NCBI RefSeq assembly: GCF_009909235.1
Contig: NZ_JAAAPO010000003.1
Coordinates: 1-64,000 of the forward strand
Origin: Novosphingobium ovatum
GTDB lineage: Bacteria > Pseudomonadota > Alphaproteobacteria > Sphingomonadales > Sphingomonadaceae
Direction of reading: 5' to 3'
DNA length: 64,000 nucleotides
In this document: positions 34,850 through 43,893 of the stretch, in pieces
Position numbering within the stretch: position 1 is the stretch's first letter
Layout: every line of letters begins with the position of its first letter
The notes under the pieces: generated by a model
The model's input: the letters and a program-made list of their open reading frames with translations, nothing else
Told to the model about the DNA's origin: nothing
Database searches by the model: none
Translations under genes and position numbers: made by a program

Positions 34850-36310
34850 ATGCAGTTGAACGATACCGGCCTGTTGCGACAGGCGGCGCTGATCGGTGGT
34901 GAATGGGTTTCGGCGCGCGCTGGCCCGGCGCTGGACGTGCGCGATCCGGCGACAGGTGACATTGTGGGGGCGGTGCCCGATTGCGATGCGGTGCAAACGC
35001 AGGCGGCGATTGATGCCGCGCAGGCCACCTTTGCCTCGTGGCGGGCGATGACGGCGGGCGAACGCTGTGACCTGCTGGAGCGCTGGTACGCGCTGGTGCT
35101 GGCCCATGCCGATGATATCGCCGCGATCATGACCGCCGAACAGGGCAAGCCTTTGGCCGAGGCGCTGGGCGAAGTGAAATACGCGGCCAGCTTTATCAAA
35201 TGGTTCGCAGCCGAAGGCCGCCGTGTGTCGGGCCACACCATCCCCTCGCCCGAACGTGACCGCCGCATCGTGGTGTTTCAGGAGCCGGTGGGCGTGTCGG
35301 CCGCGATCACCCCGTGGAATTTCCCTGCGGCGATGATCACCCGCAAATGCGCGCCTGCGCTGGCGGCTGGTTGCCCGGTGGTGATCAAACCGTCCGAGCT
35401 GACCCCGTTTACCGCGCTGGCGCTGGGTGAATTGGCGCAGCGGGCGGGGTTCCCGGCGGGTGTCATCAACATCGTCACCGGCATGCCCGCGGTCATCGGC
35501 GCGACGATCACCGCCAGCCCGCTGGTACGCAAGCTGTCGTTCACCGGGTCCACCCGCGTGGGCGCGCTGTTGCTGGAACAATGCGCCGCCACGGTCAAAC
35601 GCACCAGCATGGAGCTGGGCGGGAATGCGCCGCTGATCGTCTTTGCCGATGCGGATCTGGATCTGGCGGTCAAGGCGGCGATGGCGTCCAAGTTCCGCAA
35701 TGCGGGCCAGACCTGTGTGTGTGCCAACCGCATCTTTGTCGCCAATGCCGTGTATGATGCCTTTGCGCAAAAGCTGGGCGCGGCGGTATCGGCGCTGAAC
35801 GTGGCGGCGGGCAATGACCCGGCCAGCACCACCGGCCCATTGATCAACGCGGCGGCGGTGGACAAGGTGGCCGCCCATGTCGAGGACGCGCTGGCCAAGG
35901 GTGGGCGGGTGCTGGCCCGCGCGCAGGGGCGCGAGGATGGGCAGTTCGTCCGGCCGCTGATCATTGGCGATGCCACCCCCGACATGCGCCTGTCGTCAGA
36001 GGAGACGTTTGGCCCGCTGGCCCCGCTGTTCCGCTTTGACACCGAGGCCGAGGCGATCACCATGGCCAATGCCACGCCCTATGGCCTGGCCAGCTATTTC
36101 TACACCCGCGACCTGTCGCGCGCCTTCCGCGTGGCCGAGGCGCTGGAGACCGGCATGGTAGCGCTGAACACCGGCAGCATCGCGATGGAAATGGCCCCCT
36201 TTGGGGGGGTGAAGCAATCGGGGCTGGGCCGCGAGGGCGGTTTGACCGGCATTGCCGAATATCTGGAACACAAGGCCTTCCACATCGGCGGGCTGGAATT
36301 GGAGGCGTAA
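34850..36310 (+). CDS. gabD: NAD(P)-dependent succinate-semialdehyde dehydrogenase
   Basis: A 486-residue aldehyde dehydrogenase of the GabD type: ITPWNFPAAMITRKCAPALAAGC, FTGSTRVG, MELGGNAPLIVF, and the catalytic motif NAGQTCVCANR, which is characteristic of succinate-semialdehyde dehydrogenase. It turns succinate semialdehyde (or glutarate semialdehyde) into the dicarboxylate. This suggests that a 4- or 5-carbon amino acid such as GABA arises in the pathway. It abuts the next gene with no spacing. Confidence 0.9.
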   Translation: MQLNDTGLLRQAALIGGEWVSARAGPALDVRDPATGDIVGAVPDCDAVQTQAAIDAAQATFASWRAMTAGERCDLLERWYALVLAHADDIAAIMTAEQGKPLAEALGEVKYAASFIKWFAAEGRRVSGHTIPSPERDRRIVVFQEPVGVSAAITPWNFPAAMITRKCAPALAAGCPVVIKPSELTPFTALALGELAQRAGFPAGVINIVTGMPAVIGATITASPLVRKLSFTGSTRVGALLLEQCAATVKRTSMELGGNAPLIVFADADLDLAVKAAMASKFRNAGQTCVCANRIFVANAVYDAFAQKLGAAVSALNVAAGNDPASTTGPLINAAAVDKVAAHVEDALAKGGRVLARAQGREDGQFVRPLIIGDATPDMRLSSEETFGPLAPLFRFDTEAEAITMANATPYGLASYFYTRDLSRAFRVAEALETGMVALNTGSIAMEMAPFGGVKQSGLGREGGLTGIAEYLEHKAFHIGGLELEA

Positions 36311-37384
36311 ATGGCCGCTCGGACACACACCATCGCGGTCATCGCGGGCGATGGCATCGGCAAGGAAGTGATGCCAGAGGGGCTGCGCGCGCTGGAAACG
36401 GCGGCGTCGCGCTATGGCTTTGGGCTGGACCTGCAATGGCACAATTTTGCCGATTGCGATTATTACGCCCAGCACGGCCGCATGATGCCCGAGGACTGGA
36501 AGGACCAGATCGGTCGCCCTGACGCGATCTTTTTCGGCGCGGTGGGCTGGCCGGCAACGGTGCCTGATCATGTCTCGCTGTGGGGATCGCTGCTGCAATT
36601 CCGGCGCGAGTATGACCAATATGTCAACCTGCGCCCGGTGCGGTTGATGCCCGGCGTGCCCTGCCCGCTGGCGGGGCGCGAACCGGGCGACATCGATTTC
36701 TGGGTCGTGCGCGAAAACACCGAGGGCGAATATTCCAGCGTCGGCGGCACCATGTTCCCCGGCACCCCGCGTGAGGTGGTGATCCAGGAAACGGTGATGA
36801 CCCGCCATGGCACCGACCGCGTGTTGCGCTTTGCCTTTGATCTGGCGGCCAAACGCCCGCGCCGCCACCTGACCAGTGCGACCAAATCGAACGGCATCGC
36901 CATCACCATGCCGTGGTGGGACAGCCGGGTCGAGGCGATCGCCCCCGATTATCCCACCGTCACCCATGACAAATACCATATCGACATCCTGACCGCGCAA
37001 TTCGTGATGAATCCTCAGCGGTTTGACGTGGTGGTGGCGTCCAATCTGTTTGGCGATATCCTGTCCGATCTGGGCCCGGCCTGCACCGGCACGATCGGCA
37101 TCGCGCCCAGCGGCAACATCAATCCCGATGGCACGCATCCCAGCCTTTTCGAGCCCGTCCATGGTTCGGCGCCTGATATTGCGGGGCAGGGGATTGCCAA
37201 TCCGGTGGGGCAGATTTGGTCGGCGGCGATGATGCTGGACCATCTGGGCGAAACGGATGCCGCCGCCGGCATCATGCGCGCTATCGAAGAGGTGCTGTCC
37301 ACCCCGGCAGGGCGTACCGGCGACCTGAAGGGCAGCGCCAACACCGTCGCATGCGGCAAGGCGATCGCCGCGGCCATCGGTTGA
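36311..37384 (+). CDS. Tartrate/D-malate dehydrogenase (decarboxylating)
   Basis: A 357-residue member of the isocitrate/isopropylmalate dehydrogenase family, closest in pattern to tartrate dehydrogenase and D-malate dehydrogenase (TtuC/DmlA). Typical segments are IAVIAGDGIGKEVMPEG, LRPVRLMPGVPCPL, WVVRENTEGEYSSVGG, VVASNLFGDILSDLGPA and EPVHGSAPDIAGQG. It oxidises and decarboxylates a 2-hydroxyacid with a neighbouring carboxylate, feeding pyruvate or glycerate to central metabolism. The ATG follows immediately after the gabD stop codon, so the two are co-transcribed. Confidence 0.9.
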   Translation: MAARTHTIAVIAGDGIGKEVMPEGLRALETAASRYGFGLDLQWHNFADCDYYAQHGRMMPEDWKDQIGRPDAIFFGAVGWPATVPDHVSLWGSLLQFRREYDQYVNLRPVRLMPGVPCPLAGREPGDIDFWVVRENTEGEYSSVGGTMFPGTPREVVIQETVMTRHGTDRVLRFAFDLAAKRPRRHLTSATKSNGIAITMPWWDSRVEAIAPDYPTVTHDKYHIDILTAQFVMNPQRFDVVVASNLFGDILSDLGPACTGTIGIAPSGNINPDGTHPSLFEPVHGSAPDIAGQGIANPVGQIWSAAMMLDHLGETDAAAGIMRAIEEVLSTPAGRTGDLKGSANTVACGKAIAAAIG

Positions 37385-37397
37385 AAAGCGGGCACGG

Positions 37398-37425
37398 CAG
37401 GGGCGGCATAATCTGCTGCCCCCTG
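37398..37425 (+). other. Hairpin after tartrate dehydrogenase gene
   Basis: CAGGGGCGGCA pairs with TGCTGCCCCCTG (11 bp with a G:T pair and one extra C) around a short loop, 13 bases after the stop codon. There is no T-run. It is a possible transcript boundary before the aminotransferase gene. Confidence 0.4.
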
Positions 37426-37504
37426 TCGCGCAAACGCGTCAGCCGCGCCATCGCCCGCCCGCTTTTGGGCAATCGCACCATCCATCCCGACTTAGGCTCT
37501 CCTC

Positions 37505-38893
37505 ATGTCTAGCCAATCGCTCTCCAATCGCTCGCTGGTCGAGATCGACCGCGCCCATCTGATCCACCCCGTCGCCAGCTTTCGCGGGCACGAGGCGCAT
37601 GGCGCCCGCGTGCTGCAATCGGCCGAGGGGATGTGGCTGACTGATATCGAGGGCAAGAAGGTGATCGATGCCTTTGCCGGGCTGTGGTGCGTCAATGTCG
37701 GCTATGGCCAGGACAGCGTGGTCGAGGCGGCGGCGGCCCAGATGCGGCAACTGCCCTATGCCACGGGCTATTTCCATTTTGCCAGCGAACCGGCGATCAG
37801 GCTGGCGGGGGAATTGACCGCGCTGACCCCGGCGGGGCTGGATCATGTATTCTTCACGCTGGGCGGGTCGGACGCGGTGGACAGCGCGATCCGCTATATC
37901 GTCCATTATTTCAACGCTATCGGTCTGCCGGACAAGAAAGAGTTCATCGCGCTGGAATGGGGCTATCACGGCTCGTCCTCGAACGGGGCGGGGCTGACGG
38001 CGCTGGCCAATTTCCACCGTGGGTTCGATCTGCCGCGCAAATGGCAGCATCATATCGCCTCGCCCTATCCCTATCGCCATCCGCAAGGCGACGATGACGC
38101 CGCCGTCATCGCCAGCAGCGTTGCCGCGCTGGAGGCCAAGGTGGCGCAAATTGGCGCGGACAAGGTGGCCGCGTTCTGTTGCGAACCGATCCAGGGCAGC
38201 GGCGGGGTAATCGTGCCGCCGGTCGGCTGGCTCAAGGCCATGCGCGAGGCCTGCACCCGGCTGGGCATCCTGATGCTGGTGGACGAGGTGATCACCGGCT
38301 TTGGCCGCACCGGCCCGCTGTTCGCCTGTGAGGCCGAGGGCGTGTCGCCCGACTTCTTGACCGTGGCCAAGGGCCTGACCAGCGGTTACGCGCCGATGGG
38401 GGCCTGTTTCATGGCCGATCACATCTATCAGGCGATTGCGGACGCCAGCCCCCTGCCGGTGGGGCATGGCATGACCTATTCGGGCCATCCGGTGTCGGCG
38501 GCTGTCGGGCTGGAGGTGCTGCGCCTGTATCGTGAAGGCGGGGTGCTGGCCAATGGCGCGGTGACCGGCGCGCGGTTTGCCGAGCGGATGGAGGCGGTCA
38601 AGGCTCATCCGCTGGTGGGTGATGTGCGCTATCGCGGCATGCTGGGCGCGATCGAGCTGGTCAGCAACAAGGTGACCAAGGCCGGGTTTGCTCCCGAACT
38701 GGCGCTGGGCGACCGGTTGACACAGATGACGTGGGACAATGGCGTGATCGTGCGCTGTTTTGCCAATGCGGTGATCGGTTTCGCGCCCGCGCTGACCTGT
38801 TCGCCCGATGAAATGGACATCATCTTTGACCGGGTCGAATTGACATTGAACCAGCTTCTCGACCAGCCTGACATCCGCGCCGCCCTTGGCTGA
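37505..38893 (+). CDS. Class III PLP-dependent aminotransferase (SpuC-like)
   Basis: A 462-residue class III aminotransferase. The PLP-binding lysine is K289 in LTVAKGLTSGYAPMGA, the cofactor phosphate region is TLGGSDAVDSAIR, and the aspartate is in LMLVDEVITGFGRTG. Length and motifs are those of putrescine-pyruvate or beta-alanine-pyruvate type enzymes that act on terminal amino groups. The product aldehyde could be taken by either neighbouring aldehyde dehydrogenase. The exact substrate cannot be read from sequence. An Lrp-type regulator gene follows 18 bases downstream. Confidence 0.88.
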   Translation: MSSQSLSNRSLVEIDRAHLIHPVASFRGHEAHGARVLQSAEGMWLTDIEGKKVIDAFAGLWCVNVGYGQDSVVEAAAAQMRQLPYATGYFHFASEPAIRLAGELTALTPAGLDHVFFTLGGSDAVDSAIRYIVHYFNAIGLPDKKEFIALEWGYHGSSSNGAGLTALANFHRGFDLPRKWQHHIASPYPYRHPQGDDDAAVIASSVAALEAKVAQIGADKVAAFCCEPIQGSGGVIVPPVGWLKAMREACTRLGILMLVDEVITGFGRTGPLFACEAEGVSPDFLTVAKGLTSGYAPMGACFMADHIYQAIADASPLPVGHGMTYSGHPVSAAVGLEVLRLYREGGVLANGAVTGARFAERMEAVKAHPLVGDVRYRGMLGAIELVSNKVTKAGFAPELALGDRLTQMTWDNGVIVRCFANAVIGFAPALTCSPDEMDIIFDRVELTLNQLLDQPDIRAALG

Positions 38894-38911
38894 CGACAGG
38901 AAACCCATCGC

Positions 38912-39406
38912 ATGATTCCCGGCCCCAAGCTCGATCGCATCGATCTGAAGATTCTGGCCAAATTACAGCAATCCGGCCGCATTACCAATGTCGAGCTGGC
39001 CGATGCGGTGGGCCTGTCGCCCAGCCCGTGCCTGACGCGGGTCAAGCGGCTGGAACAGGCCGGTTACATCACCGGCTATGGCGCGCATATCAATCTGGGG
39101 AAACTGGGCGAATTCCTGACGGTGTTCACCGAGGTGACGCTGAGCGAGCATCGGCGGGGCGACTTTTCCCGGTTCGAAACCCGCATCGCCAAGATCGACG
39201 AGATCGTCGAATGCCATCTGGTGTCGGGCGGCTATGACTATCTGCTCAAATTCGTCGCGCGCGGCGTCTCGCATTATCAGTCGATCATCGAGGGCATGCT
39301 GGAAAGTGATTACGGCATCGAGAAATACTTCTCCTATGTCGTGATCAAATCGCCTTTCATCAAACACCATTTTCCGATCCAGAACCTGTTCGGCAACCAG
39401 ACCTGA
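38912..39406 (+). CDS. Lrp/AsnC-family transcriptional regulator
   Basis: A 164-residue regulator with an N-terminal winged helix (DRIDLKILAKLQQSGRITNVELADAVGLSPSPCLTRVKRLEQAGYI) and a C-terminal ligand-binding RAM domain (VECHLVSGGYDYLLKFVARGVSHYQSII). Lrp-type proteins sense amino acids and control nearby transport and catabolic genes. Its position in the block makes it the likely regulator of the aminotransferase, importer and oxidase genes. ATG at 38912 begins the conserved N-terminus. Confidence 0.92.
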   Translation: MIPGPKLDRIDLKILAKLQQSGRITNVELADAVGLSPSPCLTRVKRLEQAGYITGYGAHINLGKLGEFLTVFTEVTLSEHRRGDFSRFETRIAKIDEIVECHLVSGGYDYLLKFVARGVSHYQSIIEGMLESDYGIEKYFSYVVIKSPFIKHHFPIQNLFGNQT

Positions 39407-39422
39407 AAGTGCGCGCCCCGAT

Positions 39423-40592
39423 ATGACCGACCTGTCCGATCTGATCGCGCCGCTGGTGGCGCTGCGCCATGACATCCATGCCCACCCCGAACTGGGCTTT
39501 GCCGAACACCGCACTGCCGCCCGCATTGCCGATGCCTTGCGCGCCGCCGGGCTGGAGGTGGCGACAGGGATTGGCGGCACGGGCCTTGTGGGGGTGCTGC
39601 GGGCAGGCGATTCCCCGCGTAAGGTCGGGCTGCGGGCGGACATGGACGCGCTGCCTTTTGATGAACAGACCGGCCTGCCCTATGCCAGCACGCATCCGGG
39701 CTGTTTTCATGGGTGTGGCCATGATGGCCATGTGGCGATGCTGATCGGCGCGGCGCAATATCTGGCGGGCGCGCTGCGCGATGGGACGGCCGGGTTTGAC
39801 GGCACGATCCACTTCATCTTCCAACCGGCAGAGGAAGGGCAGGGCGGCGCCCGCGCCATGATCGAGGACGGGTTGTTCGAGCGGTTTCCCTGCGATCGCG
39901 TCTATGCCTTGCACAATTGGCCCGCCTTGCCCGCGGGCACCATCGCCACGCGGGCGGGCGCGATCATGGGCGCGGCGGACAAGTTCCGCATCACTCTGCG
40001 CGGGCGCGGGGGCCATGCAGCGGTTCCGCATGAAACCAATGACAGCCTGTTGGCGGCCGCATCCCTGGTTCAGCAATTGAACAGCATCATCGGCCGCAAC
40101 GTGCCGGCCACCGCCAACGCGGTGCTGTCCATCACCGAAATCCACGGCGGCAACGCCCACAATGTCATCCCCGCCGAGGTGATGGTGGGCGGCACCGTGC
40201 GCACATTCGACCCTGTGGTACAGGACCGCATCGAACAGCGCATGCGCCAGATCCTGTCGGGCATCGAGGCGGGCTTTGAGGTCAGCGCCGAGCTGGACTA
40301 TGACCGTTATTACCCGGCCACGATCAACCACGCCGACGCGGCCGAGGATGCGCTGGCCATTGCCGCCACGATCGGCACCGCCCTGCGCGCGCCCGAACCG
40401 GCGGCCACGTCAGAAGACTTTGCCTTCATGCTGCATGCCTGCCCCGGCGCCTATATCTGGCTGGGACAGGGCCGGGGCGACAATCCGCCGCCGCTGCACA
40501 ATCCGCATTATGATTTCAATGACGCGGTGCTGGAAACCGGCATCCGTCTGCATGTCGCGCTGGCCCGCCACTGGCTGGCCCCCAACGGTTGA
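39423..40592 (+). CDS. M20 family amidohydrolase (hippurate hydrolase-like)
   Basis: A 389-residue M20D metallo-amidohydrolase. The metal-binding residues are in HPGCFHGCGHDGHVAML, FQPAEEGQGGARAM and LHNWPALPAG, with the late histidine in PPPLHNPHYDFND. Enzymes of this family cleave N-acyl amino acids (hippurate, N-acetyl derivatives, indole-acetyl conjugates). It may deacylate an imported conjugate or recycle the product of the GNAT enzyme. It follows the Lrp gene by 16 bases. Confidence 0.9.
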   Translation: MTDLSDLIAPLVALRHDIHAHPELGFAEHRTAARIADALRAAGLEVATGIGGTGLVGVLRAGDSPRKVGLRADMDALPFDEQTGLPYASTHPGCFHGCGHDGHVAMLIGAAQYLAGALRDGTAGFDGTIHFIFQPAEEGQGGARAMIEDGLFERFPCDRVYALHNWPALPAGTIATRAGAIMGAADKFRITLRGRGGHAAVPHETNDSLLAAASLVQQLNSIIGRNVPATANAVLSITEIHGGNAHNVIPAEVMVGGTVRTFDPVVQDRIEQRMRQILSGIEAGFEVSAELDYDRYYPATINHADAAEDALAIAATIGTALRAPEPAATSEDFAFMLHACPGAYIWLGQGRGDNPPPLHNPHYDFNDAVLETGIRLHVALARHWLAPNG

Positions 40593-40600
40593 GAGACACG

Positions 40601-41308
40601 ATGACCACCACCACCTGCCCTTCCTTCGTTGATCTGCGCGCCTTTGCCGATGGGGCGGTGGCCGGGGCCGATCCGTTTGGCGCCGATGCCTTGCCGCTGG
40701 CGCTGCGCGGTGGCCCGGTGGCGATCGCCGCCCATGCGCTGCAACCGGGCGGGGGCCGCGCGACCAGCGATGCTGGCGACACCTTTGCCATTGTGGCGCG
40801 GGGCGGCGTGGCCCTGACCATCGCGGGCGTTTCCCACACGCTGGCCGAAGGCGACGCGCTGGTGATCGCGCCGGGGCAGGCGTTTGACTGGACCAGCCCG
40901 GACGGCGCGACGCTGATCACCATGCGCTATACCGGCGGCATGGGGGGCGATGGGGCGGCGGTGCGGATCGACACGGCCACCACCCGCGCGCCCTCTGGCG
41001 CGCCGCTGGCCGAATTGCTGATCGGGCCGACGCCGCAATGCCACAACCACACGCAATTCCTGTCCACCGATGGCGAATTCATGGTGGGCGTGTGGGATTC
41101 CAGCCCCTATCACCGCCGCGCGATGCCTTATCGCCATTTCGAACTGATGTATCTGGTGGACGGCAGCGTCACCTTTGTCGACGAGGCCGGGCGCGCGGGG
41201 ACCTTTGCCAAGGGCGACATCTTTCTGGTGGAACAGCACGCGCAATGCAGCTGGGAAAGCCGCGAGGACGTGACCAAGATCTTTGCCATCTATCGCCCCA
41301 AGGCGTGA
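40601..41308 (+). CDS. Double cupin-fold protein
   Basis: A 235-residue protein made of two cupin halves, about residues 35-110 (with GDTFAIVARGGVALTIAGVSHTLAEGDALVI) and 140-235 (YRHFELMYLVDGSVTFVDEAGRAGTFAKGDIFLVEQ). The pattern matches Cupin_3-type proteins seen in polyamine and opine gene clusters. The classical multi-histidine metal set is not obvious, so it may be a binding or regulatory protein rather than a dioxygenase. It starts 8 bases after the M20 gene and ends before a clear terminator, so it is last in its transcript. Confidence 0.75.
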   Translation: MTTTTCPSFVDLRAFADGAVAGADPFGADALPLALRGGPVAIAAHALQPGGGRATSDAGDTFAIVARGGVALTIAGVSHTLAEGDALVIAPGQAFDWTSPDGATLITMRYTGGMGGDGAAVRIDTATTRAPSGAPLAELLIGPTPQCHNHTQFLSTDGEFMVGVWDSSPYHRRAMPYRHFELMYLVDGSVTFVDEAGRAGTFAKGDIFLVEQHAQCSWESREDVTKIFAIYRPKA

Positions 41309-41333
41309 TCGGCGGATCAGCGGGACAGCAGGA

Positions 41334-41360
41334 GGGGGCGGCGCCAACCGCCCCCTTTTT
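41334..41360 (+). terminator. Rho-independent terminator
   Basis: GGGGGCGG (41334-41341) and CCGCCCCC (41348-41355) form a perfect 8-bp stem with a 6-base loop followed by five T. It ends the plus-strand catabolic transcript, just before the tail of the minus-strand dadA. Confidence 0.85.
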
Positions 41361-41365
41361 CGTGC

Positions 41366-42619
41366 TCAGCCGTAGCGGGCAATGCCCAGATCATCGGCGC
41401 GGATGGCGGGCGCGGTGCCGCTGATCAGATCGGCCAGCAATTGCCCCGAGCCACAGGCCATCGTCCAGCCCAGCGTGCCGTGCCCGGTGTTCAGCCACAG
41501 GTTGCCGATGGGCGTCGGGCCAACCACGGGCGTGCTGTCATGGGTCATCGGGCGCATGCCGGTCCAGAATTCGGCCTTGGCGCTGTCGCAGGCGCCGGGG
41601 AACAGGCTGTCCACACTCATCGCCAGAGTCGCCCGCCGCGCCGGGTCCAGCCGGGTGTTGAAACCGCTGATCTCGGCCATGCCGCCCACCCGGATACGAT
41701 CGCCCAGCCGGGTGATGGCCACCTTGTATGTCTCGTCCATGACGGTGGATTGCGGGGCATGGGCGGCGTCCGCGATGGGGATGGTCAGGGAATAGCCCTT
41801 GATCGGATAGACCGGCAGCGCCAGCCCCAAGGGCCGCAACAGCGCGGGCGAAAAGCTGGCCATCGCCACGACAAAGGCGTCCGCGTGCATTGGGCCGGCA
41901 TCGGTCTGCACCGCCTCGATCCGCCCGCCGCTGACCGACAGGGCGGTGATCGTGGTGCCGTATTGGAACCGCACTCCCGCCGCCGCCGCCATCCCGGCCA
42001 GCGCCACGGTAAAGCTGTGGCAATCGCCGGTCTCGTCATGGGGCAGGCGCAGGCCGCCCGCGATATGGGCGTGTGACGCCGCCAGCCCCGGCTCGGCCGC
42101 GATGCAGCCCGCGCGGTCCAGCACCTCATAGGGCACGCCATAATCGTCCAGTACAGCCAGATCCTTGGCCACGCCGTCTACCTGTGCCTGTTTGCGGAAC
42201 AGTTGCAGCGTGCCCTGCATCCGCTGATCATACTGAATGCCGGTGTCGGCGCGCAAAGTGTCCAGACAGTCGCGGCTGTATTCGGCGATGCGCACCATCC
42301 GCGCCTTGTTGATGGCATAGCGCCGCGCGGTGCATTCGCCCAGCAAAGCCACCATCCAGCGCCACGCCGCCATGTCCAGACCGGGGCGCAGGATCAGCGG
42401 CGTGTGGCGCATCATCAGCCATCGCACCGCCTTGGCCGGGATGCCGGGGGCGGGCCAAGGCGTGGCATATCCGGGGGACACTTCGCCAGCATTGGCATAG
42501 CTGGTTTCCAGCGCGGGGCCCGGCTGGCGGTCGATCACGGTGACATCGTGGCCGGCGCGCGCCAGATACCACGCGCTGGTCACGCCGATCACGCCAGCGC
42601 CCAGAATGATGATCTTCAT
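41366..42619 (-). CDS. dadA: D-amino-acid dehydrogenase DadA
   Basis: A 417-residue DadA-type flavoprotein with [24 protein letters not shown] at the N-terminus, [22 protein letters not shown] (the DadA signature), and the C-terminal [27 protein letters not shown]. It oxidises D-alanine and other D-amino acids to keto acids, passing electrons to the respiratory chain. Its start overlaps the alanine racemase stop by 4 bp, giving the classical catabolic alr/dadX-dadA pair. It converges on the cupin gene. Confidence 0.93.
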   Translation of the reverse strand: MKIIILGAGVIGVTSAWYLARAGHDVTVIDRQPGPALETSYANAGEVSPGYATPWPAPGIPAKAVRWLMMRHTPLILRPGLDMAAWRWMVALLGECTARRYAINKARMVRIAEYSRDCLDTLRADTGIQYDQRMQGTLQLFRKQAQVDGVAKDLAVLDDYGVPYEVLDRAGCIAAEPGLAASHAHIAGGLRLPHDETGDCHSFTVALAGMAAAAGVRFQYGTTITALSVSGGRIEAVQTDAGPMHADAFVVAMASFSPALLRPLGLALPVYPIKGYSLTIPIADAAHAPQSTVMDETYKVAITRLGDRIRVGGMAEISGFNTRLDPARRATLAMSVDSLFPGACDSAKAEFWTGMRPMTHDSTPVVGPTPIGNLWLNTGHGTLGWTMACGSGQLLADLISGTAPAIRADDLGIARYG

Positions 42620-43764
42620 GCGGCGATCTCCTGCGGATTAGGGACGGCAAGGGGCAGATAGCGGCGGGTGTAACGATGCCCCAAACCGGTAAGGATTTCA
42701 TAAGCGATGGTGCCCGCCTGCGCGGCAACCTGTTCGATGGGGCGGTGGGGGCCGATCAGTTCGACCAGATCGCCCGCGCGCAGGGCTTCGAGGGGCAGGG
42801 CGGTGATGTCGATGATCGTGCTGTCCATCGACACGCGCCCGGCGATCGGCAAATCATGGCCGTTCCACCACGCCGCGCCCCGCTCCGACAGGCTGCGCGG
42901 CCAGCCATCGGCATAACCGACCGCCAGCGTCGCCAAACGGCGCGGCCCATCCGCGCGCCACGTCAGGCCATAGCCCGCGCCGGTGCCATCGATGACATCG
43001 CGTGTCTGGATGACGCGGGCCTGCAGGCTGATGACCGGGCGGATCGGGTGCCGCGCGTCTGTCACCGGTTGCGCGCCATACAGCGCCAGCCCCGGGCGCA
43101 GGATATCGCCGTGGAACCGCGCGTCATTCAGGCTGGCCGCGCTGTTGGCCAGTGAACGCGGGACGCCGGGAAACAGCACCGCGCCTGCGCGAAAAGCGGC
43201 CAGTTGCGCGGCATTGGCCGGATCGGCCGGATCATCGGCACAGGCCAGATGGCCCAGCACCGCCTGCAATGGCACCATTTGCGCAAAGGCGCTGTCGGCG
43301 GCCATCGCGCCCGCCTGATCCAGGCTGAGCCCCAGCCGCGCCATGCCGATATCCAGTTGCAGCATCGCGGGCAGGGGGCGCCCCAGTGCTTGCGCGTGTG
43401 CTTGCCAGCGGCGGGCTTGATCCGGGCTGTTGAGTACGGGCAGGACGTTGGCGGCGGCGCAGGCGGGTTCGGCGCTGGGCATCAGGCCGTTCAACACCGC
43501 CACCTGCGCCCCATCGGGCAGCAAGGGGCGGATGGCCAGCGCTTCGGCCAGATGAGCGACAAAGAACAGGCGGCATCCAGCCACCACCAATGCGGGCACC
43601 ACCTGTGCCGCGCCCAGCCCATAGGCATCGGCCTTGACCACGGCGGCGGCCTGTCGCGCGGTGGTGTGGGTGGCCAGATAGCGCCAATTGGCCACCAGCG
43701 CATCCAGATCAATGGTCAGGATCGCCCCGGCATCTTCGGCCATGGGCAAGGGGGAAGGGGACAT
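42616..43764 (-). CDS. dadX: Alanine racemase (catabolic type)
   Basis: A 382-residue PLP-dependent alanine racemase. The PLP lysine is in [16 protein letters not shown] near residue 43. The second catalytic base is the tyrosine region [10 protein letters not shown], and [12 protein letters not shown] follows. It interconverts L- and D-alanine, and its coupling to dadA points to a catabolic role. The start at 43764 is preferred because GGAG lies 7 bases upstream. The ATG two codons earlier is only one base from that site. A biosynthetic alr outside this window cannot be excluded. Confidence 0.92.
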   Translation of the reverse strand: MSPSPLPMAEDAGAILTIDLDALVANWRYLATHTTARQAAAVVKADAYGLGAAQVVPALVVAGCRLFFVAHLAEALAIRPLLPDGAQVAVLNGLMPSAEPACAAANVLPVLNSPDQARRWQAHAQALGRPLPAMLQLDIGMARLGLSLDQAGAMAADSAFAQMVPLQAVLGHLACADDPADPANAAQLAAFRAGAVLFPGVPRSLANSAASLNDARFHGDILRPGLALYGAQPVTDARHPIRPVISLQARVIQTRDVIDGTGAGYGLTWRADGPRRLATLAVGYADGWPRSLSERGAAWWNGHDLPIAGRVSMDSTIIDITALPLEALRAGDLVELIGPHRPIEQVAAQAGTIAYEILTGLGHRYTRRYLPLAVPNPQEIAA

Positions 43765-43893
43765 CGGCATGCTCCGTCAATGCGCGCAAGCCTAGGGCGG
43801 GGGCGGGGCATTTTACGCCCTTTGCGCGGCGGAGGCCCGGCCAAAATGCCGAAAAGGGGTGGGCGGTTGGCCCCCGCGTTCCGCCGCGGCAGA

